64,000 nt of DNA from DATKXU01 sp035528905 (GCA_035528905.1 DATKXU010000082.1:85363-149362), one strand, 5' to 3'. Shown: positions 47,005 through 57,151, numbered from the stretch's first letter. Program-made: numbers and translations. Notes: generated by a model from the letters alone, not told the origin.

Positions 47005-48153
47005 TCATGCACGGGGTTTTCGCTTTGGCTGGCTCAGCCTCAAGACCAGCATCTCCAGGTTCAATCTGGGCGAGCTTCCTCTCTCACCCAGGCCCTTCGT
47101 TACCAACTCGCGGGCCAGCACTTGCTTCAAACATTTCCTGAGCTCATCAATACTAAACAGGTCTGCCTGTTCGAAGACCTTTCTCCGCTGCCAATCCACC
47201 ATGTAGAGAGGATTATGCTCCTGAGTCAGCATGGCTTGAAGCTCCTCGGGCACCGAGCCAGGGTTCCGCACTCGCTGCGTTCTCAGGAACTTTGCCTGGT
47301 ACAACAGCCGGAAATGCCTTCCCAGCAGCGCCAGAATCCTGGGCACCTCGTCATCCGGCTTAGCGCTGGCCGAAAACGTCTCGTCCAGCAGCCTCACTGC
47401 CAGATCGGCGCGCCGGGCGGCAATAGCATCAATCAAGGGAAACACCCTGTCGTCCAGCGATCTGCACACGACTTCGCTCACATCGGCCGCCCGTATTGTA
47501 TCCCGGTCCGCTGTATAGACCGCGAGCTTCTCAACCTCCCTCTCTATTACCGCAGGATTCGCCTCGACCGAGCGCACTAGAGCCATCAGCGCGGAGGGCT
47601 CGATCTTCTTGCCGTGTCTCCTCACGGCATCCTGAGCAAGCCTGCGGAGGCCCTCCGATTTCAACTTGCCGAAACTCACGACCTTCCCGTGGGCCTTGAC
47701 AGCCGCGACCAGCTCAGGACGGAGTCCCTTCTTGCGCTTCTGCTGATCTGCGTCCTCCTGAATCAGGCTTTTCTCTCTCCGCGTCCGGCTCGATTTCCGT
47801 CTGCTGGAGCTCTCTTCACTAGCGAGCAGGATCAAGCGACTCCGACTCGGCAGGTTCGGGATGAAGCCAGCGATTCTGGCCTGATCCTCGGCGCTGAGGC
47901 GGTCAACTCGATCAACAATCACGACCTTCTTCATGGAGCCGACGGGAGCTGTAGCCACGGATCCGATGATCCGCTCCGCAGCCGCTGAGATTCCGTCGAA
48001 CTTCTCCAGATCGAACACGCCGAAATCAGCGTCCAAGGCCTGCGTGACCAGCTCGTGAAGCGCGGCCTCTCTGCGCGGATCAACTTCCCCCTGGAACAAG
48101 TGGACGTCCCTGGCATCGTCTGATTTTGTCTTTGCCATGCTCTTGATTCCCAC
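47005..48153 (-). CDS. holA: DNA polymerase III delta subunit
   Basis: Clamp-loader wrench subunit. 382 residues: N-terminal ATPase-like domain without Walker motifs (VHLFQGEVDPRREAALHELV, KKVVIVDRVDRLSAEDQARI), and helical C-terminus with DDRVFPLIDAIAARRADLAV and LGRHFRLLYQAKFLR typical of HolA. A basic Ser/Arg/Lys-rich insert (about residues 112-142, SSRRKSSRTRREKSL) is unusual. GTG at 48153 or ATG at 48138 may start it. 9 bp after the transglutaminase gene. Confidence 0.88.
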   Translation of the reverse strand: MGIKSMAKTKSDDARDVHLFQGEVDPRREAALHELVTQALDADFGVFDLEKFDGISAAAERIIGSVATAPVGSMKKVVIVDRVDRLSAEDQARIAGFIPNLPSRSRLILLASEESSSRRKSSRTRREKSLIQEDADQQKRKKGLRPELVAAVKAHGKVVSFGKLKSEGLRRLAQDAVRRHGKKIEPSALMALVRSVEANPAVIEREVEKLAVYTADRDTIRAADVSEVVCRSLDDRVFPLIDAIAARRADLAVRLLDETFSASAKPDDEVPRILALLGRHFRLLYQAKFLRTQRVRNPGSVPEELQAMLTQEHNPLYMVDWQRRKVFEQADLFSIDELRKCLKQVLARELVTKGLGERGSSPRLNLEMLVLRLSQPKRKPRA

Positions 48154-48162
48154 GCCCGGGTG

Positions 48163-50307
48163 CTACTGGGGCAGTAGCTTTTGCTTCTTTGCGGCTTTCA
48201 GATATCGGAGCAGAGTTTCCGCTTCGCCCGCCACTCTGGTAGTCGCATCGCTGGACGGCTCGCGGCCCGAATACCTGCACTCAACAAAACTAGCCGTCAG
48301 AGAGCGCACAATCGCCGACAAGTGCCCCAAAGAGGACCCAAACACGCCTTCCAACTCCGCCGCATACTCCAGAGGCGTAGACACAGGACTTCTCGGATAC
48401 CCAAAGCGGGATAGAAGTGCGCACATTCTATGGTAGTACTCAGCCACTCCGGCGCCAAGTGCTGCCGGCTTCATCGCCGACCGGCGCCTCGTCCGTATGC
48501 GAGCCGCTAACTCTGCCTCTAAGAGATATAGGACGAGCAGCAGGATTAATCCTCCCACCACCATGCTCGGTCTATGGGCACGAAGCGCTCTATTGACACC
48601 CGCCCAGAATCTACAGATACGAAACGCCAAGCCCGTGTTCTGAGCCGAAGGCGTGGGATCAAATGCAATCCAGCCATGGCCTGGGAAATAGACCTCCGCC
48701 CATGCATGGCTGTCCTTTGCGCGGACGCGGAAAGCTTTCTCAGCAGGGTCGAATTCGCCGGTATCAAAGCCTGTGACCCATCGCGCAGGAATACCTACGA
48801 AACGGCACATGATGACCATAGCGCTGGCAGAGACGTCGCAGTATCCCCTCCGCGACTTTAGTAAGAAATGACAGACAACGTCCTCATTGCCGGGTACGGC
48901 GGGCGCGTTCGCATCGTATCTGTAATTGGCCTGCAGGTATCTCTGTATAGCGACAGCCCTGTCGTAGGCGTTGGTTCGCCCCGCCGTGATCTCCCTCACA
49001 AGCCTCTCCACCGGCCAGCAGGATTGGGGAACGTCAAGATACGCTTCCCTGACGGACGGCGGGTAATTGTCCGGGGCTGCTCTGAGCTGCTCGGGCGTTG
49101 CAGAACTGACAAGCGACTGTACCTCGTAGGACATCCCCCAGCCGTAATACTCGTTCAGCCGGAGTCCACCCCCGGACCCGAGAAGCGGCCCCTGCGCGGC
49201 CAGCCGGACGGTCTTAGGCTCGGCTGCCCCGAATACTATATTGGACCGGCCGACCACTATGTGAAAGAACACCTGATCCACACATTCCACAGCCCGAGGC
49301 ATCTCGGCTGGCTTGCGGAGGACCTCGAAGGTATTCGGCCTGTACGATGGAGACAGCGGCAGAGGCACGGCGAAGCCATGCTGTGCATCTGATTCCACTG
49401 CGTGGATGAGCAATTCTTCCTCTCGCTCCGGACCGTTGAGCCAGCCACGCCCCGTAAATCTGTTGAATGTCTGACTCCGCCACAGCAGAGGCCTGTCGCA
49501 TCTAACCATCATCACCTGCTCTTCGCCTAGAGACACCGGGCCTGCTGCCACCGGTACGAAATCCTCGTCTCCAAACTGCTGGATGACTCTCGGCGCACCA
49601 TGGGCCAGCAATCGGGACGACATTATCCTATCGAAATGCGGGTAGGCCAGCTCGGAAAACGCAATCCCCACCGCGATTGCAGTAAGAGTAACGCCCAGTG
49701 CCAGCCCAGCCTGCCGTCTCACGCCCTCGGGGTGAAATCTCAGCGACTCGCCACGGCCAGCACTCGGTCTCGAATCAGACAGCGCATTCTGTTGTATCAA
49801 GACAAAACATGCCAGGACTAGGAGGACCACAAAGTAAATCAGCATTTCCACGCCCCGCCCCAGAGTCGCTGCCAGACTGATAAGACTCAGGGATGGCACA
49901 CACATGAATAGCACCGCTTTGTCCGTCACGAGGGTGAAACTGTGGATTACCATGAGCCAGACAAGCATGCAAGCCAGGGCCAGATCAGCGGAGCCGTATA
50001 CCCTCGCGGGCAGGAGTACGTATCTGAAGGCCGGCATGACGAAGTTAGCAACGAGCACAGAGACCAGGAGTATTAGAGACAGTATCTGCAGGGAATACTT
50101 CCTGAGCGTGCCTGCTCTCACTCGCCAGCTTGTAGCAAATCCCACGGCGGTGAGCGCCGACATAAGCAGGGCTACAGTGCTGTCCCCCATGATGATGCCC
50201 AGCGCTATGATTCCCACGAAGCTCACGCCCAGGCCGGCGATATAGAGCGGGATGCGAGGCCGCATGTCTTCCTGAAGAGATTGACTAGTTCCCATAGCGA
50301 TGCGCAA
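48163..50307 (-). CDS. TgpA-like membrane protein with transglutaminase domain
   Basis: 714 residues. Six or so membrane helices at the N-terminus (DUF3488-like), then a periplasmic transglutaminase-like cysteine-peptidase domain with catalytic Cys in RRGYCDVSASAM, His in DSHAWAEVYFPGHG and Asp in WIAFDPTP. One membrane helix and a DUF4129-like tail follow. Works with DUF58 and MoxR partners in an envelope-associated system of unclear substrate. Start is TTG at 50307 with GGGGAG seven bases upstream, inside the end of the DUF58 gene (23-bp overlap). Confidence 0.9.
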   Translation of the reverse strand: MRIAMGTSQSLQEDMRPRIPLYIAGLGVSFVGIIALGIIMGDSTVALLMSALTAVGFATSWRVRAGTLRKYSLQILSLILLVSVLVANFVMPAFRYVLLPARVYGSADLALACMLVWLMVIHSFTLVTDKAVLFMCVPSLSLISLAATLGRGVEMLIYFVVLLVLACFVLIQQNALSDSRPSAGRGESLRFHPEGVRRQAGLALGVTLTAIAVGIAFSELAYPHFDRIMSSRLLAHGAPRVIQQFGDEDFVPVAAGPVSLGEEQVMMVRCDRPLLWRSQTFNRFTGRGWLNGPEREEELLIHAVESDAQHGFAVPLPLSPSYRPNTFEVLRKPAEMPRAVECVDQVFFHIVVGRSNIVFGAAEPKTVRLAAQGPLLGSGGGLRLNEYYGWGMSYEVQSLVSSATPEQLRAAPDNYPPSVREAYLDVPQSCWPVERLVREITAGRTNAYDRAVAIQRYLQANYRYDANAPAVPGNEDVVCHFLLKSRRGYCDVSASAMVIMCRFVGIPARWVTGFDTGEFDPAEKAFRVRAKDSHAWAEVYFPGHGWIAFDPTPSAQNTGLAFRICRFWAGVNRALRAHRPSMVVGGLILLLVLYLLEAELAARIRTRRRSAMKPAALGAGVAEYYHRMCALLSRFGYPRSPVSTPLEYAAELEGVFGSSLGHLSAIVRSLTASFVECRYSGREPSSDATTRVAGEAETLLRYLKAAKKQKLLPQ

Positions 50308-51490
50308 CGTGACACTCCCCGGTGTCGGGCGAGCACCTAACTATAGTGACTGAGGCGCGTGAAGCCGCAAGGCGCCTGGCCATCTGCTCGGTCTTTCCCG
50401 ACAGCCCGTCGGACAGAGTGAATAGGACAAGCTGCAACCTCGCCCCTCTTGGAAGGAGCAAGTCCGCACACTGCGGCAGGCCCTCGTCTATAGATGAAGC
50501 AAGACATACGATATCCGAACCGTGCGTGATCGAGTCGAGCTTCTGAAGCAGCACGCTCGAAAGCGTCTCTTCCTGGTCCGCCTCTACCCTCGCCAAAGCG
50601 TCTAGAATAACGTATAGATGGCCTCGTCCCCGACCGGGCGTAGCGGCGGGACCTACAAGCCCTGCACACGCGAGCCTGGCCAAGCTGCCGATTGCCAATG
50701 CCTGCTCAGCTACTCCGGCTGCAATCTTCACAGCACATTCAAGCGAGGTGAACCTGCCGGTTCCGATCTCGGAGCCTCGCTTCAAATCTATGGCAATCAG
50801 AGTATCCTCAGCGCGGCTGTGCTCGAATTCGATCACATTCAGCCGCCCATGCCTGGCTGTGGAGCGCCAGTGGACCCTTCTAAGCTCGTCCCCTGCCTGA
50901 TACTCCCGAACACCGTGGAACTCGATGCCGCTGCCCTTTGCACCCGCTCCTTCGAACTGATGCTCGCCTAAGCCGCCTGCGGCCCAGATGTAAAGCTCCG
51001 GTATCTGCAGTGCACGCGGCAATACGATTAACGGCGAGGTCAAAGGGTAGCCGCAACTGAATCGGCAGAACCCAAGCGGGTCGCTGGCAGTAAGGCGAAG
51101 CGGGCCAAGCGTGTATTTGCCTCTCTTCAACGCCGTTGCGCTGTAGGAGGCCACAATCTCGCCGGGGGCCGTCTCGGTCACACGTGAATGAACATCATCC
51201 CTTACGACCCACTGAGGGAGCTGGTCGTCCATCTCGATCGCACCGAGAAGCCTGCTCTTGCCCTCCAAGCGAAGGCGCACAGGCACAGGTTCGCCCTCGT
51301 GGGCATACTCGGGGCACTCCCTGCTGCATTTCAACCCTCCAACAGCGATCCTGCCCAGGACGTAGGATACCACCGGCACCGAAATGAGAGCGGCAGCCAT
51401 GAGGGAGAACTCAGCGGAGTGCAAACACACGGACACGATGGTCATGAACACCGCGGCCAGCGCCACGGCAAACAACTTGATCGGAGACAT
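50285..51490 (-). CDS. DUF58 (VWA-like) protein
   Basis: 401 residues: two N-terminal membrane helices, beta-domain, and the DUF58 hallmark GVREYQAGDELRRVHWRSTARHG (cited as YQAGDELRRVHWRSTARHG). A VWA-like tail lacks a full MIDAS. Partner of the MoxR ATPase upstream and transglutaminase downstream. Start at 51490 chosen for GGGAGG seven bases upstream and a membrane helix right after. Start of the DUF58 message overlaps nothing. Confidence 0.88.
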   Translation of the reverse strand: MSPIKLFAVALAAVFMTIVSVCLHSAEFSLMAAALISVPVVSYVLGRIAVGGLKCSRECPEYAHEGEPVPVRLRLEGKSRLLGAIEMDDQLPQWVVRDDVHSRVTETAPGEIVASYSATALKRGKYTLGPLRLTASDPLGFCRFSCGYPLTSPLIVLPRALQIPELYIWAAGGLGEHQFEGAGAKGSGIEFHGVREYQAGDELRRVHWRSTARHGRLNVIEFEHSRAEDTLIAIDLKRGSEIGTGRFTSLECAVKIAAGVAEQALAIGSLARLACAGLVGPAATPGRGRGHLYVILDALARVEADQEETLSSVLLQKLDSITHGSDIVCLASSIDEGLPQCADLLLPRGARLQLVLFTLSDGLSGKTEQMARRLAASRASVTIVRCSPDTGECHVAHRYGN

Positions 51491-51664
51491 AAGAGGACCT
51501 CCCTTACCCAGCGGCCAAGCGTCAGTACGCTCAGACTGCTCCGGCTTCCCACCTGGAACGCATCCCGATGATAGGAGCTCCTCAGAATCAGGCTTTGGAA
51601 AGCCCTCCTGCAACTGGAAACAGGACTTTTGGGATAGACCTCTCCAGTACCCGGCGTCAGGCCG

Positions 51665-52624
51665 CTAGCACGGAACCGCTATGTTCGAGATGACTTCTTC
51701 GATAACGTCTGATGCAACGATGTTTCGGACGCGCGCCTCAGGCTTCAGCACCAAACGGTGAGCCAGCACGGGCGCCGCCAGTGTCTTTACATCGTCGGGG
51801 AGCACGAAGCCTCGCCCGGAAAGAGCCGCCAGCCCTCGAGCGGCGCGTGACAGGCTGAGCGACCCCCTTGGGCTAGCACCCAGCGAAACCATCGGATGAA
51901 CACGCGTAGCCGACGCAATCTCCACAATATAATCCCGCAGAGACGGCTCAAGGTACACGTCCTTTACCGCACGCTGCAGCTCGAGCACTTCATCTGAAGA
52001 CAGGATAGTGCTAACGTTGACTAAGGGATGTTCTACGGCCTGGCTTTGCAGGACTTGAGACTCCTCGGCCTTGCCCGGATAGCCGACCGAGAGACGCATC
52101 ATGAAGCGGTCCAGTTGGGCTTCAGGCAGAGGGTAGGTTCCGTGATACTCCACGCTGTTCTCGGTTGCTATGACAAAGAACGGAACCGGAAGAGGATAGG
52201 TTGTGCCGTCAACCGTCACCTGCCGCTCTTCCATGCACTCCAGCAGACTCGACTGCGTCTTCGGTGTCGAACGGTTGATCTCGTCGGCCAGCACGAATTG
52301 CGCGAATATGGGGCCGCGGCGGAACTCAAACTCCGCCGTTTTTTGATTGAAGACCGATGTCCCTGTGATATCGGCAGGCAGCAGGTCCGGCGTAAACTGT
52401 ATTCGCTTGAAGGTGCAGCCAAGGGTCCTCGCCAGCGCCTTCGCCAAAGTGGTTTTCCCCACCCCAGGCACATCCTCCACCAAGATGTGTCCGTTGCACA
52501 TGACGGATGTCAGCACCAGAGCGATAGTATTCCGCTTGCCGATAATCACAGTCTCGACTTCATCTATTGCCCGGTTGATTCTACGCTGTACTTCTTCAAG
52601 GTCCACCGACGTTGCTTCTGCCAA
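51665..52624 (-). CDS. MoxR-family AAA+ ATPase
   Basis: About 319 residues: Walker A EDVPGVGKTTLAKALA, Walker B FVLADEINRSTPKTQSSLLE, sensor PFFVIATENSVEYHGTYPLP and LPEAQLDRFMMR. Chaperone-like ATPase for activating the DUF58/VWA partner. The likely start is TTG at 52624 with GGGGGA six bases upstream; an ATG at 52666 lacks a ribosome site. First gene of the minus-strand run moxR-DUF58-tgpA-holA-pepA. Confidence 0.9.
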   Translation of the reverse strand: MAEATSVDLEEVQRRINRAIDEVETVIIGKRNTIALVLTSVMCNGHILVEDVPGVGKTTLAKALARTLGCTFKRIQFTPDLLPADITGTSVFNQKTAEFEFRRGPIFAQFVLADEINRSTPKTQSSLLECMEERQVTVDGTTYPLPVPFFVIATENSVEYHGTYPLPEAQLDRFMMRLSVGYPGKAEESQVLQSQAVEHPLVNVSTILSSDEVLELQRAVKDVYLEPSLRDYIVEIASATRVHPMVSLGASPRGSLSLSRAARGLAALSGRGFVLPDDVKTLAAPVLAHRLVLKPEARVRNIVASDVIEEVISNIAVPC

Positions 52625-52920
52625 TTTGCTTCCCCCATAGCACTTTATCACCCTTGAGCGTAACATGTCAATTGCGGGGGCCGGCCTCGGAAGCGTCCTG
52701 ATCCGGGTAATGCCCCACTTGTAATGACTTCGCGCGGGCACTGGCTGTTCCGATAAGAAGGAATAGGTGATCGGACGCGCGAATCCTACGAGTGGCGATC
52801 AACACGGACGCCTTCCGGGCGGTGAGCCGCACGTGACAGCGGGCGTATCAATCGAACGCGCTGCCGACCAATCCCTGGACAGGGTGCCCGATGGAGGTCA
52901 CCCGGTAGAGGTGAACGCCG
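52625..52920. other. Divergent intergenic region
   Basis: About 300 bp between the moxR operon and the sensor-kinase gene. It must hold promoters both ways; none could be assigned. No RNA or repeat feature seen. Confidence 0.4.
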
Positions 52921-55200
52921 GTGAAGGACCTGCACTGGGAGTTATCCACTCTTTACGAGATTAGCCACCTTCTTTCCGGGAATCCCGATCTGCCGGACCT
53001 TGTAGACACAATAGCGAAGGCCGCGACGGCATTTGGGAACGCCGACGCGAGCTGGCTCGCGGTCTGCGACGAAGCAAACGGCAAGCCTGAGCATGCCGCC
53101 AGCCACAGGCTGTCCCCGGAATCCATCGGCGACCTTTCCGATAACGTTCAGGACTGGCTGCCTTTCTCCGTGGCCGCGGCCGGCGAACCCGCTGTACTGA
53201 CAGATCTCGGCAAGAACGCCGTTCTGCAGCGGATCGCTGCGAGGGAATCGCTTTCGGCGGCCGCCGTGGTCCCCGTCACCTACAACGAGAGGTTGACAGG
53301 TGTCCTCGCCGTCTTCTGGGGTCCTGCAAGCCGGCGAATCTCCGATCATATCGAACCCGTATGCCTGCTTGCGAACCAGGTTGGGCCTGCAATCGCAAAC
53401 GCCCGCCTGCTGAGCGAAGCCAGGCGCCGTGCCGAAGCCGTACATGCCATCTTCAATATCACGCAGATGATCGGGGCGTCGCCGCTGATGAGCTTCGCCC
53501 TCAATGTGATCATGGACGAAGCAAACCGCCTTTTCGGAACGGACCAAAGCACTATCCGCCTGATTGATTCCAATACCCGAGAACTCGTTGTCCGTGCATC
53601 GCGCGGCTTTAGCAAACAGACGCTGAGGCGCATCAGGCTCAAGGTCGGCCAGGGGGGCGTCGGATGGGTCGCCAAACACGGCAAGCCGTTGATCTTGAAC
53701 GATGCCGCGTCGGACCCTCGCTTCTCGTATTACCCAGAAGACGCAGAACGCGTGTCGTCGCTGATGAGCGCCCCGCTGATCGTCCAAGGGAGGACTATAG
53801 GGGTTCTTTCCATGTCCAGCATAGAGCCGAAATGTTTCACCGAGGAAGATGAGAGCCTACTGATGACGCTGGCGGGCGAGGCTGCTATCGCGATCGAAAA
53901 CGCCAGGCTCTACGAGCAAATCAGAAAGCGCCTCTCCGAGCAGAAAGTGCTTTACCGCTTGGCGCAGCAGCTCGCATCAACCGTGGACGTCCCATCCGCG
54001 CTGCAGCTCATCGTCAATCATCTCAGCACATCTTTTCGGGCCAAGCTCGGCTCACTGCGCCTGCTGAACGACGAGGGCACGATGCTGCAAATAGGCGCGG
54101 TCTACAGCGCAAGCGATGAATACATCAAACTCGCCATCGAGAACGAGCAGATGAGCCTGGACCCGGGCACTTTGGGAGGACGGAGCCCGGCGGCTTTCGC
54201 CATCAGGGAGAGGCGGATTTGCGCCGTTTCCAATATCTTCAAGGATCGGAGGTTCGCCGCGTGGCGTGAGAATGCAAGAGCAGAGGGCTACACATCGCTG
54301 GTGTGCGTTCCTTTGATTCCAACAGAGACGCCCATTGGCGTCCTCAGCCTGTACTTCCGCGACGCGCGGCGCCTCCAGCCCGCAGAATACGAGCTCCTGC
54401 AAACGGCCGGGCGCACAGCAGCCATAGCGTTGCAGAGGGCCATGCTGGACGAGCGCCTGCTCAAGGAAGAAGTCACCAGGCGTGCATTGGAGGAAGTCAG
54501 CCACCTGAAAACGGAGTTTGTATCGCAGGTTTCTCACGAGCTGCGGACGCCGCTCACAGCCATTCAAGGCTATGTGAAACTGATACTCGCTGGACACACC
54601 GGCGAGCTGAATTCGCTGCAAGAAGAGTTTCTGGGTACAGTCGATCGGAACACGGACAGGCTGGTCGCTCTCGTTAACGATCTGCTGGACATCTCGCGGA
54701 TAGAAGCCGGGAAGATGGACCTCGTCTTCGAATCGCTGGACCTGGCTGGTGCCATCGACCGTGAGATAGAAGCGTTGAAGGCTCAAGCTGAAGTGAAGGA
54801 GATAACGATACTTGTGGACATCGAGGAAGCCACACCTCGCGTCAGAGCCGACCCGCACAGGCTGGGCCAGATAATTGACAATCTGGTCAGCAACGCAATC
54901 AAGTACAGCCCGGGGCGTTCCACCGTGAAGATCACAGCCAATCCCGTGGGGAACAATGTTCTCGTAAAGGTAATTGACTGCGGCATCGGCATAGAACCCG
55001 AGGAGCGGGGCAAGGTTTTCCAGAGATTCTACCGCGCCAAGAACGATCTCGTCAGATCAACTTGGGGCACGGGTTTGGGGCTTGCAATCACCCGCTATCT
55101 GGTTGAGATGCACGGAGGAAAGATCTGGGTGGAGAGCGAAAAGGGCCAGGGAAGTACGTTCAGCTTCAGTATAGCCGCTGTTCCAGACGCTGGCAGCTAG
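52921..55200 (+). CDS. Soluble sensor histidine kinase with three GAF domains
   Basis: 759 residues with no membrane segment. Three GAF-type sensor domains (about 10-155, 170-335 and 345-505; for example VGQGGVGWVAKHGKPLILND and GYTSLVCVPLIPTETPIGVL). A HisKA helix follows with phospho-acceptor His in FVSQVSHELRTPLTAIQGY (about residue 539). The HATPase domain has N-box NLVSNAIKYSPG, GIGIEPEERGKVFQRFYR and GTGLGLAITRYLVEMHGG. Start GTG with GAGG upstream. The response regulator 82 bp downstream is the obvious partner. Signal unknown, likely cytoplasmic redox or ligand. Confidence 0.93.
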   Translation: MKDLHWELSTLYEISHLLSGNPDLPDLVDTIAKAATAFGNADASWLAVCDEANGKPEHAASHRLSPESIGDLSDNVQDWLPFSVAAAGEPAVLTDLGKNAVLQRIAARESLSAAAVVPVTYNERLTGVLAVFWGPASRRISDHIEPVCLLANQVGPAIANARLLSEARRRAEAVHAIFNITQMIGASPLMSFALNVIMDEANRLFGTDQSTIRLIDSNTRELVVRASRGFSKQTLRRIRLKVGQGGVGWVAKHGKPLILNDAASDPRFSYYPEDAERVSSLMSAPLIVQGRTIGVLSMSSIEPKCFTEEDESLLMTLAGEAAIAIENARLYEQIRKRLSEQKVLYRLAQQLASTVDVPSALQLIVNHLSTSFRAKLGSLRLLNDEGTMLQIGAVYSASDEYIKLAIENEQMSLDPGTLGGRSPAAFAIRERRICAVSNIFKDRRFAAWRENARAEGYTSLVCVPLIPTETPIGVLSLYFRDARRLQPAEYELLQTAGRTAAIALQRAMLDERLLKEEVTRRALEEVSHLKTEFVSQVSHELRTPLTAIQGYVKLILAGHTGELNSLQEEFLGTVDRNTDRLVALVNDLLDISRIEAGKMDLVFESLDLAGAIDREIEALKAQAEVKEITILVDIEEATPRVRADPHRLGQIIDNLVSNAIKYSPGRSTVKITANPVGNNVLVKVIDCGIGIEPEERGKVFQRFYRAKNDLVRSTWGTGLGLAITRYLVEMHGGKIWVESEKGQGSTFSFSIAAVPDAGS

Positions 55201-55282
55201 TAGATAGGCTCCAGCCTGCAAAGGCGGCGCATTCTATCCTCTAACAACTTATGAACTAGCGACCCGCTGGGGGTGACGCCAT

Positions 55283-55657
55283 ATGGTCAAGATACTGGTC
55301 GTTGACGACGAAGAGGACGTTATCCGGTTGCTCGAATTTCGCCTGGCAAAAGAGGGGTTTGAGGTTATCTCCTGCGCCGATGGGCCTGCAGCACTCACCC
55401 TAGCAGACCAGGAGAAGCCCGACCTAGTCATACTAGACATCATGATGCCCTTAATGGACGGGATGGAAGTGCTGAGGCAGATACGATCTCGAAGGGCGAC
55501 GTCGCGCATCCCCGTCATCATGCTCACGGCAAGGACAGCCAGCACGGCGGTGGATGAAGCTAGACAGCTCTGGGTATCCGACTACATGATGAAGCCCTTT
55601 GATCCCGAGAAGCTGGTATTGAAGGTGAAGAAGGCGCTGAAGATACCAGTGGAATAG
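55283..55657 (+). CDS. Single-domain response regulator (CheY-like)
   Basis: 124 residues, receiver domain only. Acidic pocket DDEED (residues 9-10), phospho-acceptor D52 in VILDIMMP, T82 and K104 in MMKPF all present. The usual GADDY is changed to WVSDY. With no output domain it must act by protein contact. Next to the GAF kinase, and followed by a DUF402-like gene. Confidence 0.93.
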   Translation: MVKILVVDDEEDVIRLLEFRLAKEGFEVISCADGPAALTLADQEKPDLVILDIMMPLMDGMEVLRQIRSRRATSRIPVIMLTARTASTAVDEARQLWVSDYMMKPFDPEKLVLKVKKALKIPVE

Positions 55658-55740
55658 CAGAGGCGAGCAGCCGGCCTGCGGACTGCAAGGCAGCGCCAGA
55701 AGTGCGCATGCTTCCAAGCGTACCAGGTTGGAGCACAGGA

Positions 55741-56229
55741 ATGACCCGACCGGAAACTATCAGTTTCGAACTCGAGCGGTACCAATCCGACTTACAATCA
55801 TTTGAAAACGAGCTAGTAGCACAGCTACCGGGCCTTCTGATCACCCAGTTCCCTGCCCTCGCGCGTGAATCCCCTTACCAGGGAGCTGACGGAGTTGTTC
55901 TACGGTTCGACTTCATTGACGACTGGTACTCTGTGCTTGCGTTCCTGGACGCAGACAAGCAGCCCACAGGCCGTTACCGCATCTCGATACAAACGCCCCT
56001 CAGGAACGACGGCAGGAAGTGGCACGGGAACGACCTGATACTCGGAGTGGAGGTACTTCCGGACGGAAGTTACTCGCTGACGGGCGAAGAGGCTTTCTGC
56101 ACCGCAGTAGAGGAAGGGTGGATGAGAGTCTATGCGGCTGCAAACGCACGCGAGGCCCTGCGCAAGCTGTGCATAATGTTGGACGAAGGCTGCCTGCCCC
56201 AAGAGGTCATGGACGCAGTTTGCGGATAA
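55741..56229 (+). CDS. DUF402-like protein
   Basis: 162 residues. The C-terminal two-thirds (about 55-155) matches the DUF402 layout: a beta-barrel with KWHGNDLILGVEVLPDGSYS, then EEAFCTAVEEGWMRVYAAAN and a helix with LCIMLDEG. DUF402 proteins include FomD-like phosphohydrolases that need Mn2+. Acidic positions here are only partly conserved, so activity is unsure. Start at 55741 has GGAG seven bases upstream. Confidence 0.5.
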   Translation: MTRPETISFELERYQSDLQSFENELVAQLPGLLITQFPALARESPYQGADGVVLRFDFIDDWYSVLAFLDADKQPTGRYRISIQTPLRNDGRKWHGNDLILGVEVLPDGSYSLTGEEAFCTAVEEGWMRVYAAANAREALRKLCIMLDEGCLPQEVMDAVCG

Positions 56230-56331
56230 ACAGGAATTTCTGACAGGTAGCACTACGCCGAAAACACCCGATATTGTTGATGTAGCGCTTCTGATACCAG
56301 TAGCGAGGCGCAGCCAACAGGGGGTCGTCGC

Positions 56332-56535
56332 GTGGAGAAGAACCTGTCGCTCAACTATGACGAAGCCGCGGCACTATTGGAGATGTCGCTGTTCGGCTGC
56401 CTCGACAAGCAAGGTCCAGAAGTAGAGAGCGCTCTCAGGAAGCTCGGCGATCTGTGTAGAGAATTGTCGGCAGAAGACCGCGAGATAGACAGGATGCCTG
56501 TGTCTCAGGAATTCAAGTCCACGTGTGCCCTGTAG
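56332..56535 (+). CDS. Small hypothetical protein
   Basis: 67 residues, helical and acidic, with two Cys (SLFGCLDKQ, DLCRELSAEDREID). GTG start preceded by GGGG. A compact terminator directly after the stop supports a real gene. It closes the kinase/regulator/DUF402 unit. Unknown function. Confidence 0.5.
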   Translation: MEKNLSLNYDEAAALLEMSLFGCLDKQGPEVESALRKLGDLCRELSAEDREIDRMPVSQEFKSTCAL

Positions 56536-56556
56536 GCTGGCTTCCCAGCCACTTTT
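56535..56556 (+). terminator. Terminator after the small gene
   Basis: GGCTGG (56535-56540) with CCAGCC (56545-56550), followed by ACTTTTC. Confidence 0.6.
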
Positions 56557-56574
56557 CGGAAAGCGGAAGACTGG

Positions 56575-56623
56575 AGCCCCAGCCTGAGAGGTTCGAAGTC
56601 GGAGAACCTCTCAGACCGGGGCT
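56575..56623. repeat. Long imperfect hairpin
   Basis: AGCCCC-agc-CTGAGAGGTTC pairs with GAACCTCTCAG-acc-GGGGCT around a 9-base loop. Symmetrical bulge makes it look like a small structured RNA, a second terminator or a repeat unit; no other copy seen in the window. Confidence 0.5.
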
Positions 56624-57151
56624 CAAATTGTTCAACATTATGTGATTTGCGACGCTGCGCGTTCAACTTTTGGTAAAACTGGTAAAATTACCTATAGCAA
56701 GCCGAGGATCGGAGTGTTAGAATAAGAGTACCGCGCATGGACAGGCGGTAGACTCGCTAGCCTCCCTCAGGCAATTGAGCAAACACTCCCGATGGGAGTA
56801 TGCACGGCCGGATGCCACATCAGTCTACCACCTGTCCTTTCATTTTTCCCCTATGAGGCCAATTCCCAAGGATAGACTGCACAAAGGGGTCCAGGGATCC
56901 AGGGGCAGTCCTCTTGCTTTCGCTCATGAATCCGCGTGTGCGTGAATCCACACGCTAGTGGCACGAAGCCCGGCCTGACTTCGGCGAGCCCCCTTCGGTC
57001 CGAGCACTCAGAGGCGAGGACAGCCGAGCCACGGCGCGTGCCTTGCATTGCCCGCGAATTCATTCGCACGGGTCTCAAACATCCAACATCCATCCAGGAT
57101 CCAAAATCCCCTTTCCACGCGAATGGCTGATGCCTTATAATAGGGACGGCC
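56624..57151. other. Spacer before pcrA with repeats and a -10 box
   Basis: About 530 bp. It contains a CAGGGATCCAGGGG phrase (56884-56908), a CCCGCGAATTCATTCGC palindromic element (about 57047-57072), a CATCCAACATCCATCCAGG phrase (57079-57100) and a TATAAT at 57136-57141. No gene supported. Confidence 0.5.
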
